Made by a program: the position numbers and the translations under genes
Part shown: one piece after another, positions 36,411 through 46,564 of the stretch
Position numbering within the stretch: position 1 is the stretch's first letter
Layout: each line of letters starts with the position of its first letter
The notes under the pieces: generated by a model
What the model was told of the DNA's origin: nothing
What the model saw: only the letters and a program-made list of their open reading frames with translations
The model's database searches: none
Source of the DNA: Rehmannia glutinosa
Lineage: Eukaryota > Streptophyta > Magnoliopsida > Lamiales > Orobanchaceae
Length of the DNA stretch: 64,000 bases
Assembly: GCA_016081115.2 (NCBI GenBank)
Contig: CM071928.1
Location: forward strand, 82,532,477-82,596,476
Direction: 5' to 3'

Positions 36411-39400
36411 AATTGAGTGAGTGTGGTGACACTCGGAAGAATCAAAGAAAAGAAATGGAACACAAAAGGGAAAAAGAGCTAAACTCACAAATCAACTAAG
36501 TAAATCACCGTATCGGAAAGACAATTATACCAAGTCACCGACAATTTGAGTCACAAAGAGAATGTGAGAAGAAGAGTTAAACCATGCTAAGGGTAAAAAG
36601 TGGGTCATTTATGAGCAAAGTGACAAAAACGCATCGTTTTGACTAAGCGGGAATGTTTTTAAGAATTACAAAGATAATTATGACGTGTACAGGCAAAAGC
36701 CGCACACCAAGCTTATGATTGGATATAAATGTTGCCGCATTAAATACGAGACATTAAATTCTAAATCGCGTGCAAAATCTAAGCCGTCGATTTCGATCAC
36801 ATTTCAAAACCACCCGCACGTCCTTTCATAAACCATACTTAAGCTTTCCTTCTTCTCTCTCTCATATTACCAAAACCGTTCATTTCTTTCGAGAAGCAAA
36901 GGCAAAACTCTCTCAAAACCCTATCTATCTTCAAATCAACCTCTAAGTTTTCTTCGGTGAAATCCTAAAAAATGGCACCAACCTATGATTTTGTCAAGTT
37001 AGGAAAGCAAATCCACACCGGGTCTCTGTGGATTTCGATGGCATGGTGAAACAGGTCCGACGACACCTTAGTGAAGAAAATTCTTGAGAAATTGGAAACG
37101 CCTGGCCGAAATCGTTTCGACGTTGGAATATCCGATGACCTATGTGTGTGGAGGTCGCACGTTCTACGTGAAGCGTTGAGACTCACGATGAAGGGATAAA
37201 TTCATCTCATTCACGGAAAGAAGTTCACCATCTCGCCAAGGATTTGGTGAACACCGCTCACTACCGCGGAAGGAGCATCGAAATCAACGATCTTTGATGT
37301 AAACCTGGTCGCCGCGCTTGGAAGGAAATAGCCAAGCCCGACTATCTTTGATAAAATAGTTTACACAAAGAAACAAGAGGTTCTTGAAGGAGGATTACCA
37401 CAAATCGTTGTACATAGTTGCCAAATGCATAGACATCAAATTTGGCGGCTTTTTGACCAATCAAAAGCAAAGTTGATCGTGAATGGCCGCGATCATTGAA
37501 GAAAAGAAAATAAATGGCTGAGTTTGTCTACAAGCAGACGCGAGAATGTAGGGAACAAATCCTCAAGGAAGACGCGGTGCATTTGGAGGGTCCTAGGATA
37601 TGGCCCGGTGATTGGCCGGTGATGGAGGTGAAAGGAGTCCCTCTTAGACATGGAAAGGCATTCCATGTAAACAAGAGGATGTTCAGATCAAACCTCTATG
37701 GCGCCGAGAAGAGAGCCCACGCCAAGAGAGTTGACACGAGTGAGGGGGAATCGGTGACCTCAAGATACATTGTTTCCTCTCCACCAAAGAAGAAAGCTCG
37801 CCCCTGCGCAATTTGCTAAGAAGATTGTTGCTCCGGCAAAGAAAGAAAAAAAACCGCTCCCGCCCCGCCCGAGCAGTCACCCTCGTGATCGTGTCTCTGC
37901 CCAAAGAAAGAGCGGTCGAGAAGGACTCTCAAATACCTTCTCTCGATCATCAAAAAGAGGAGAAAGCAAGCCAAGACGACTCCTCCGTAAAAAAACACCA
38001 AAGACGCCCCCGCCGCCCAAGACTAAAGAAACTCTCTCGAACCAGAAATTCCTCGGTACAAACTAGAGACGAAGAAGAATCATCAAGCACTCCGAGCTTG
38101 AGAAACCGGGTGAGTCACCACTCACCGTTGGAGCAGATCACGGAGACTATTGGAGAAGTAGAGTCCCCAGGATATAATTGATGAAACTTGACTAAGTCTT
38201 TGAAGGCGATCACAGAGGCAAATCAAGAAAGCTTGATTGTAGTCGCGGTGAGACACAAGAAGAAGGCGATAGTGATGTGATGATCATATCCCCACCTTAC
38301 CCAGGACATCCAAAATCGTCTGCGTGAGTGGAGGAAGTGGAAATTGAGTCGATCGCGGAGCAGTTCCAACGGCCCGAGTTTATCGAAGAAGAAGAATGAA
38401 TGGCTGAACTTCCTCGACTAACCTCTGTGATCTCAAAGATCGATGAAGAAAAATCGCACGATATCCTGCAGATTTTCAAGGATAAGGAGAAGGAGAGGCG
38501 CGGAGGAAGTTCGAGGCAAGAGAGAAGGCCAAAGATCTCGCCCTCTCACCGGAACCACGAGAACATACACATTCTCACTTCGATATTCTATCGAGAAAGT
38601 GATGAGGATGCGGACCCCGCCGCCGCTACGGAGAAGAGTTGCAAATGCAAAGAAGCAATGCATGAATCCGCAATTCTTCATGAGAAGAGCATGATGGAGG
38701 GACCAGGAGAGTCCTCCAAAACACACCGAAATTGATCCAATGGGAGTGGTTAAAGCAAATCGCCACCGTTGTTGCCGCCACCACTTCCCCACTCACTCGG
38801 AAGAAGGAATTAAGGAAGGCGCGATGGCGGGTTAGTGGGGACCCTGATTGAGCAACCCTAATGAAGGTGTCTTACCACCGCCCCAATGGCCGAACACTCG
38901 TAGATACAATGGGAGTTTGGAGACGAGTGAACCCATTCCAAGTCACTCACCGGTGCGCCACCGGGGGAAACTCCCTCCACTGCAGCAAGTCGGAGAAAGG
39001 CTGAGATGACTCCACGACGAATCTAGGAGGCGAAGTGGAGAAGGAACAACCACAAACTACACAACAAGTTGTCATCAACGGCTCAGGCGATTGAGATTGT
39101 CTCACGGTGAGGTGCCAACCGCTCTCGAAGAAGGCTAATGACGCCGCCGATGCGATCGAGGCACGGAAGGAATGTACCGGGAGTTAACACTGGGGCGATG
39201 AAAGTGCAATCCATGGGGTTGAGACTCCAATGGATGCCACCACAGAAGACCCTAAGATAGCGACATCGTCGAAAAGGGAGGTCAAGGCCTCATGCAGCTT
39301 GAGATCGTAGGGGAGGTAATGAAGGCCCATGGGAGGTTGAGACTTCCCGGGTAGTAAGAAAAGTTCAAGTAGAGAACATCCTCCGCTATCATTGATCCAT

Positions 39401-40540
39401 CCGAAAAGGAGATAAGCGCGCTTCATGATTCCCAGGATAATCGATGTAACCTTTTTGGGATCGGAAAGCGGCGAAGAAAAGCTTCGAGTCATCCCCGTGA
39501 CCGATCCAAAAGACTCGATTGTGGATGTTCCCAAAGACGAGCAAGTATGATCTCAAGACTACTCGTCAAACTTTCAATTTTGATGATGAGCCACCAATGG
39601 AAATCTCATCATCATCCGATGACGCTCGATAAGGCCGAGGACCGTCCACTCAATTGGAGAAACCACCGAGACCAACAAAGCCGTTGAGACAACCGAGGCT
39701 CAGCAAAGTCGGGTCCACTTCACAAAAGACCCGGTGAAACAGAGTCCACCGCACAGCTCCTCAAGCCGCAGCAGTTCGACTCAAAAGGAACTTCACGCGC
39801 ACCTCTCATCATTGAACAAATCCCGGTTGGTCGTGATGTTTGTAGAATCATTTCCTTTCTCCCCGGAGGTACCCGACCTCCTCAAGAGTCGGAGAACGAG
39901 CTCGCACGCTTCGCACAGACACTCCCGTCATTCGCAGGTACCATCGTTCGGTGATTTATGACTTTGACGCCGCATGGCCATCACCGCAACGGAAAAACAA
40001 TCAAGTTCGGGAGGTGTTCAAGGCATTATTTGCTGAAATTGAACGGATGGAGAGGCACCAGGCCTCTATGGACATGCGATCGACAATGAGAGATGCCAAC
40101 CTTATCAGCGACTTGAGAGGCATAATGATCGAGGATCGAGGAATGGTGGCAACAAAGAAGAACAATGCGTGTGGAACAAGTTAGATACTTCCGAACATTG
40201 TTCAACAAGTCGCATGGTATGGAGAGCGGGAATCTTGATGCAAAAACGAAATTGAGAGAACACATTGAGCACATGCATGAAGCTCACACCGCCGAGATAA
40301 AGCTGCTGCGTGAGCAAAATAAGAGTGATCTCCAGCGTATGGAAGAAAACATGGATAGAAAATTCAGCCTTTTCTCATGGCCTGAGATGAAGCTAATTTC
40401 AAAGCAGAGTCCAACGCTACTCGCTCCGAATTTCGGCCGCATACACCGCAGCGAGACTTCGGCGAGTAACTCGGCTATCGTGAGCTCGACTTCCCGCTTT
40501 GCCAAGATATGTTCCAGGTGTTCTCTCTCCTTTGATGATG

Positions 40541-40557
40541 CCAAAAAGGGGGAAGAT
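40541..40557 (+). other. Second polypurine-like tract in the 3' extra region
   Basis: ccaaaaagggggaagat, close in sequence to the functional tract before the 3' LTR (catcaaaaagggggaaat, 41731-41748). Multiple such tracts are a reported Sirevirus trait. Here it is about 1.2 kb upstream of the LTR. Confidence 0.5.
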
Positions 40558-41734
40558 GAATACTTTAAAGCGCTAAAGGGATCCCGGTCGAAGGCGAAAG
40601 GAGAAGCGGTGAAAGGGAAAGAAAGTCGAGGAAGTGTCAAAACAAAAGAAAGGAAAGTCCGTTGGGGGAAGGATCGAAAGATGTGACCTTGATGATTGCA
40701 CAAACCCCCAACAAGGTCTTGTCCTGGTGACAATATCGAAGAAACTCCCAAATGACTCCGCCACTCCAACACTGCTATATCTATGGCCGAAAAAGAGAAA
40801 GACAATTGAAGCGAGGGATGGAGGAAGTGGAAGGAAGAATGGATGCCCGAGTTATGAACATCTTGAAACAACATGGAGGCATTCCAAAGAGAGAGACACT
40901 TATGCCATCTCGATGTCGGGACCGAGCCACGATCGTTGATGAATTTAAAACGCCGCATCCGAAGGATACTTTGCAAAAATGTCTACGGCTCAAGCTTGGG
41001 ACTATCTTGGGAAAAGGGTCTCACGTTATGTGAAGAAGGCGACGAGCAGACTACCTCGCTCTGCTGGTCACTCCGTTGGTCACTCGGTGGAAAGAAGAAG
41101 ACCCCAAAGACAATACACGCAGAGCAGTAGAGGAAGAAGCGATGGTGGAGGAAGAGGTTTCGAGACTGGCCTCGCCCAAAAACATTGAGTACGTAGATCC
41201 AGGTAAGAAAGGAGGGATCTCTTGGGCTGGTCTTGACCAAGTAGCCAATTTGCAAGTGGCTAAAAGTAATCCGAGTATGTGAAAAGAATAGAAGAAGAAA
41301 ATAAGAGACAAACTCAAATGCTATGAGAGGAAAGACAAGAGAGATTAAGAAGAGATGAAGTCGCAAGAAGGCATATGAAAAAAGAAGAAGAAGGCGGGAC
41401 GATGAGAAAAAGAGAAGAAAGAGCGTAAGATCTTTGAACAAGATGAAAGAAGGAGACAGCGAAGGAGATGAAGTGTTCATTTTTCCACCCCTTCATGTAT
41501 TTTACTATGTAAATACATACTATGTAAGTCTTCCGCAATAAAGCTATAAATTCTTTATTTTTTCTCGTAGTAGACAAATGTTTGCTCGATACACCTTGTA
41601 AACAATTGAGTAAAAGAACAAGAATGTTATGATCAATAAAAGGATTGATTCTACGCATACATTCTATGTGAATACACTATCTGTATATATCTTTGCTATT
41701 TACATTTTTGAATGGTTTAAGTTTTGGCATCATC

Positions 41735-41748
41735 AAAAAGGGGGAAAT
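41735..41748 (+). other. Polypurine tract of inner Sirevirus element
   Basis: aaaaagggggaaat immediately before the right LTR. Confidence 0.9.
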
Positions 41749-43294
41749 TGTTGGAAAATTTATTGTTTAGATTTTGATGAATGCCATGTAAAACTTAGAA
41801 TAGGAAGTTGGCACCCCAATTTTTGTTGTAAACGCATTGTAATAAATAAAAGGGGTCAAGCCGAGTTAAGTCCTATGCCCAAACATGCAAGAAGACAACC
41901 GGAGACTAGAAGGAAGACTCATTGCAAGACAAGTGAGTATGGCAAAAAGAGAAGACGGAACTCTATGAAGGAGCGGTGAGATGCGGTGAGTGGAGTATCG
42001 ATCAAGTCAACTCAAGAAAAGCCAAGTCTCAAGTTGAAGTGACGGTAAGAGTCATCCATGATTGGAAGCTGACTCTAAGTCACCTGGGGAAAGCAAGGAA
42101 ATGCATCAAGTTGAGATAATCGAAAAAGATCCGTTGCACGTAAATCAAGAGAATTACCTAAACAAGTAATATCTCCATGATACCTTTCTCGAAGTGCTCA
42201 GTCCCGAAGCGTGCAAAAGGAATAAACCAATGGGAAGCACTACACCGTGTCGAACTCGAAAAAGGTGAAGAACAATTCATACGAGGAAATGGCAATTCCA
42301 AGGATCGCAACAAGACAAGCCAACGACCACAAGTGACTTTCAAAAATAAGCCTATCTCTTTCGGGCGTATTTTTGAAAGATGACTATAAAAGGCCGAGGA
42401 ATGACTCGAGAGGAGGTGACGAGAACCACAAACATTCAAGCAATTATTAGAACAGTAATCGAAATATTATCAAGTTATTAAACGCTCAATCCTCAAGCCT
42501 ACACTACAAAGAACATCAATCCAACACTCACCCGTGAAGGAAAGATAACTTCAATCAGTTGAAGAGGAAATTATCGAAGAATCAAGGGGTCTACATTCCA
42601 CGAAGGATTGTAGGAAGGTTCAAGGTCGAACCAAGTCTTGAGCTTTTGGAGGGCTTCGTGATCAAATCCAAAAAGCTTGAGCAAGTGGGTTGTAGTAGCA
42701 AGGCACCGCCTGAAGAAAGGCCGAGTCGCACGAGCTTGGCGGTGAGTGATCAAGGCGTCTCCAGATCGAGTCCCAAAGGATCAAGTGTGCGGTGATCAAG
42801 ACTTGTATCCCGGATTACCACTTTGTATATCGATCAATACCTAGTGGATTCCTCCGGGAGTTGGAGAAGAGAGGAGTAGAAGAATTACCCCATCTTGAAC
42901 CTCTATAAAAATCTTATGTGTCATTTACATTTCAAAGACTTTAATTCTTGCATCATATTTGTTTAATTCTGCTGACATATTTGCTATCCATTAGATAATC
43001 TCTAAGTACTAAATCAAGCTCTAAATCTCTACTTAACCAAACTTAAGGGTGTTAAGTCTTCCGTTGAAAACAAACCACAGTTGAGTTAATTTAGACTTAA
43101 CAACCGAGTTATTCCATCAACAACTCGGTTGAGTCATTTGAGAGACTAACTCTCTTGATTAACTAAATTGGATGTCCACGAGGACACAAATGTGTAGTAT
43201 CAACTCGATTTTTAAAAGGACTAAATCAAAAATTTGGTAAGGTTTATTCAACCCCCCTTCTAAACCTTACACTTACACCCCCTTGGGACCTACA
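41749..43294 (+). repeat. 3' LTR of inner Sirevirus element
   Basis: 1546 bases, TGTTGG...ACCTACA, followed by TSD ATCTC. It is the full-length version of the 5' LTR. Differences from the 5' LTR are mostly short indels rather than substitutions. Confidence 0.9.
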
Positions 43295-43299
43295 ATCTC

Positions 43300-44101
43300 A
43301 ATTGTTGTGTTGGTTGCTCCAAAACTTCCTCTATTTATAGGAGATAATTGATCAAGCATAGGTTCCTCTTGGGGATTGAAAATCTACGTAAAAATACAAT
43401 TAAAATCAAGAATATAGCCGTTAGAAATCAATCCCACATTTTAAGGAAATATGTCTGTTACATCAAACGGTCATATTTTTTTTGTGGAAAGCACAGGCGG
43501 CGCGGGGTCGCACGAGAAATAGAAGTTGAAATGAACATATCACAAATTAACACGGGCGGCGTCGGTCGACGAGGGTCCGACCGGTCGCCCCCATTTCAAC
43601 CGGTCCCCTCAACGGGTTTGAGTGAAAAAAATCATTCGCGTTTCAACACAAACTTGCAGTGCGGTCGACCCCCCGGGCGACCGGCCGACGCCTCGATGCG
43701 ACGGTCGACCGCTTGATTTTTCTTCCGTCTCATTTTTGTTTCAAAATCATCTTGATGCGGGTTGCCCCTATAGGGGCGTAGGTTGACCTCAAAACAAAAG
43801 TGTTATCCAATTTTATATCGAAAATAAACTTCAAGAAATACTCCGAAAAATAGTGAAAATATTTTAGACCGATCGGGAGTATTAGGACAACATTTAGAAA
43901 CATTGTTTTGGTGTAAAAATACATTAACAAAAAATCATTAAAAGTGTTGTCCAATTTTGTCGAAAATAAAACTTGAAGAAATACTCCGAAAAATATTAAA
44001 ATCATTTTAAATCATTTAGGAGTATTTGGACAACCTTTAAAACCATTGTTTTGGTGTAAAATCAAAATCATCAAAATCATGATAAAACCATTTATCAAAC
44101 A
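43300..44101 (-). repeat. LTR3 of the tandem element, right piece
   Basis: Resumes aattgttgtgttggttgctcc after TSD ATCTC (43295-43299) exactly where the left piece stopped, judged against LTR1, and ends ATCAAACA at 44101. It includes the CG-rich palindrome block at about 43490-43790. Confidence 0.9.
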
Positions 44102-45660
44102 CTTCTATCAAGCCATAGAAAGTTCCAACTCTCATTAAGTGGATGAATGCCCATGAATGAATAGATTAAGTCCATGAGGGGCAATGACGAGAACTTTTCC
44201 TATTGCCTTAAGGTGTGAAACTCATTGGTTGCAAATGAATATTTAATACCAAGAAAGATTCAAGAGGCAATGAGGGAAGATACAAAACTCGTCTTGTCGC
44301 AAATGGCTTTACACAGAAAAAAGGCATCAACTATAAAGAGACTTTCTCTTCAGTTTCTTTGAAAGACTCTTTCAGGATTATAATGGCATTAGTAGCACAC
44401 TTTGATCTTGAGTTACATTAGATGGAAATAAAGATGTCGTTTCTCAATGGTGACATTGATGAGGCGATTTATATGGTGTAACCAGAAAACTTTGTATCGG
44501 AAGACTCAAAGGATATGGTTTGCAAACTTAAGAAATCCATCTATGGACTCAAGCAAATATCTGGGCAATGATATTTAGATTTTCATCAAGGGATCATCTT
44601 GTTTGGTTTTGAGATGAATTTGGTCGATGATTTCATGTATCATAGTTTCTATGGGAGCAAGTATATGTCTCTGGTTTTGTATGTCGATGACATTTTGCTT
44701 GCCATCAACGATATAGGCTTATTGCACAACACCAAGATATTTCTGATTAAGAATCTTGAGATGAAAGTTTTTGGTGATGTCTCTTTTGTATTAGGATATA
44801 AATACAATGAGATTATTCTCAGAGTACTCTGGATTATCACAAAAGAGTTATATCGGAAAGGTACTTCAAATGGCATGCATGATTGTAAACCAAATCATAA
44901 CCCTATGGCTAAGGGAGACAAGTTCAGTCTCAATTGGTGCCCTAAGAATGATTTAAGGAAAATAAAATAAAAGATTAAGATTCCAGACGTCGGCCAATAT
45001 GGAGTCTGATGTATGATCAGGTATGTACGCAGTTGGATATTGTGTACATTGTAGGGATGCTTGGCGGATATATAATTAAGTCGTGAATATGCAATATTTG
45101 AAAAGCAGCCAAACAAGTCTAAGGTACTTATGGATAAAGAAAAGTTACATGCTCACATGTCGAGGTCGGATCGGTTTGAGATCATTTGGTATACCGACTA
45201 TGATTTTATTGGATGTCAAGATAACATGGTATTTAAGTGGCTATGTATTTTCGCTAATTGTGGGAGAGTTCTAAACAGTCTACAATATAGACTCTTTTCC
45301 ATGGTAGGAAAATTCATAGCGTGTTATGGAACATCCAAATCATGGATTATAGTTGCGAAAGTTTGTCATGAGGCCTGCGTATGTAGATGGTATTAAAATA
45401 CCACTAAGTTTGTGACATTGAGTCAGCAACGCTATATTCCAAACAACAGAACTCGACGAAGACTAAACATAAAGAGATCAAGTTCCGATTGTTAAAGAGA
45501 TAAGTCAAAGTGATTGGGGTGTTTATAGAACATCGATACAAACTCCATAATTGCGGATCCGTTTACTAAGGGATTGCCACCCAAAGGGTTTCATGAACTT
45601 GTTGTTCATATGGGTGTCAAATCGATTCGAGGATATACGATTTTAAGGATATTGATTCTA
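44102..45660 (+). pseudogene. Copia reverse transcriptase and RNase H (3' half of split pol)
   Basis: Resumes after TSD CTTCT (44102-44106). Reverse transcriptase blocks visible: TRLVANGFTQKKGINYKETF near 44280, KMSFLNGDIDEAIYMV near 44430, KLKKSIYGLKQ near 44530, and the catalytic LYVDDILLA at about 44675-44700. RNase H traces follow: a DFIGCQDN block near 45200 and a TKHKEIKF/IADPFTKGLPPK-like end near 45460-45600. Several stops, for example after FDLELH. This is the downstream continuation of the pol interrupted at 16493. Confidence 0.85.
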
Positions 45661-46082
45661 GTGGGAGTTTGTAATTATAATGTTCTTTTAAATGTAGACA
45701 CATTTTTAGTCATTTCGAGTTTAAGGATATATTAAGGTTTTACTCTGCAGAGATAAAGTTTGATATATTAACACTTTGATTACTCGCATATGGTTTGATC
45801 TCACTAAGGTAAGGTGGACCCGATTGAAATAGGCATGTTAAGATCACATTGCATGAAATTTCCATGCTACACATCCACATCATGATCCATGTCTTTAATT
45901 GTATTGGGATACGTGACCATTGATGGGTCGAGTTACGATAAATGTAACGAAGACCGCTTTGATCCTATGTTGGTACGATTAATGGACCGGATTGGTTATA
46001 GATACATTTGATTATGACAGCAAAGTTGAGCTCATATGGTTATTTTTACAATACATAATTATAAGGTTACACATATAGCCCA

Positions 46083-46091
46083 AGTGGGAGA
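46083..46091 (+). other. Polypurine tract of copia 12846-46564
   Basis: agtgggaga directly before the right LTR, the priming site for plus-strand synthesis. The AAGTGGGAGAT form is common in this copia type. Confidence 0.85.
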
Positions 46092-46092
46092 T

Positions 46093-46564
46093 TGTTGGAT
46101 CATAATCCAACATTGGGCTTATATGTGAAATAATTATGCATTGTGGACTGTCAATTAAGGTTAAGCCCATTTTATAAGTGATCAAATTAGGTTTAAGGAA
46201 TTGGGCTTTAATGTATCTAATAGGTGTGGGCCTTTAATGTGTAGAGACTTAATGGGTTATTCTGTTTTAATGATGGGCTAAAATAGGGGAACCCAATATA
46301 ACACAGTTATATAAGGGTTATGGTCCCTAGGTCACACGTCTACGATATTCTATTCTGCTATCCCATCGTCAGAAAGAAACCTACGGAGAAAACTAAAGGG
46401 TTCTCTGAAAAGCTTCGAGACGTGTAGATCTAGAGGGCTAGATCCCAGGATTCAACTGTTATGGATTCAGGTACGCTTCCGCAATCTAGTCTTTTGATTC
46501 TTGATAATTCGATATGAACGCTCTTGGATTAAAGTGATGTTATTCACTAAATTTTATTCCAACA
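46093..46564 (+). repeat. 3' LTR of copia 12846-46564
   Basis: 472 bases, TG...CA, partner of 12846-13311. Followed by TSD TTGGA and the resumed gypsy LTR. Confidence 0.92.

Larger units (their letters stand above)
36411..41748 (+). pseudogene. Long 3' extra region of inner Sirevirus element (env-like ORF position)
   Basis: About 5.3 kb between RNase H and the 3' LTR. A possible start at 36972 (MAPTYDFVKLGKQIHTGSLW) is followed by frame breaks. A 101-codon open piece at 37514-37819 (MAEFVYKQTRECREQILKED) is unknown to me. 37810-38170 is very basic and proline/lysine/arginine-rich. 40000-40380 reads as coiled coil (EHIEHMHEAHTAEIKLLREQ). No convincing signal peptide or transmembrane segment is visible because frames are broken. 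An extra ORF in this position is known in Sireviruses and often called env-like, but its function is not established and I do not assign one. Confidence 0.6.
29558..43294 (+). mobile_element. Innermost Sirevirus-like copia element with long 3' extra region
   Basis: Inserted in LTR3 of the tandem element with perfect TSD ATCTC (29553-29557, 43295-43299). LTRs start TGTTGG at 29558 and 41749, and the right one ends ACCTACA. Contents in order: gag, protease, integrase, reverse transcriptase, RNase H, then about 5.3 kb of extra sequence before the polypurine tract. That layout and the AAAAAGGGGGA tracts fit Sireviruses carrying an extra 3' (env-like) ORF. It lacks the end of its 5' LTR and a primer site. 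All ORFs carry many short frame breaks. Confidence 0.9.
16494..44101 (-). mobile_element. Three-LTR tandem Sirevirus-like copia element (LTR-int-LTR-int-LTR)
   Basis: One insertion in copia pol with TSD CTTCT at both ends (16489-16493, 44102-44106). Plus-strand order: LTR1 16494-17997, internal-1 17998-22777, LTR2 22778-24236, internal-2 24237-28870, LTR3 28871-29557 plus 43300-44101. The transcribed strand is minus: primer sites lie left of LTR2 and LTR3, polypurine tracts right of LTR1 and LTR2. Both internal regions keep gag and a scrap of reverse transcriptase but lack protease, integrase and most of pol, so this is a non-autonomous derivative duplicated in tandem. Sirevirus affinity is inferred from the AAAAAGGGGGA polypurine tract, coiled-coil gag and palindrome-rich LTR. 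Confidence 0.88.
12846..46564 (+). mobile_element. Ty1/copia element interrupted by the Sirevirus-like nest
   Basis: Inserted in the gypsy 3' LTR with a perfect TSD TTGGA (12841-12845, 46565-46569). LTRs of 466 and 472 bases start TGTTGGATCATAATCCAACA and end CCAACA. The primer site is adjacent to the left LTR and a polypurine tract adjacent to the right LTR. Domain order gag, protease, integrase (left of the nest), then reverse transcriptase and RNase H (right of it) is that of copia. All coding parts are broken. Confidence 0.92.

Noticed and set aside
36972..38170. Host gene captured in the inner Sirevirus 3' region
   Set aside because: No recognisable host domain or exon structure. The position matches the known extra ORF slot of Sireviruses, so capture is not needed to explain it.
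39184..41658. Minus-strand ORFs opposite the 3' extra region (for example 40284-40976 and 40983-41480)
   Set aside because: Antisense shadows of charged/coiled-coil coding sequence; rich in Leu/Ser/Phe as expected for the complement of Lys/Glu-rich codons.
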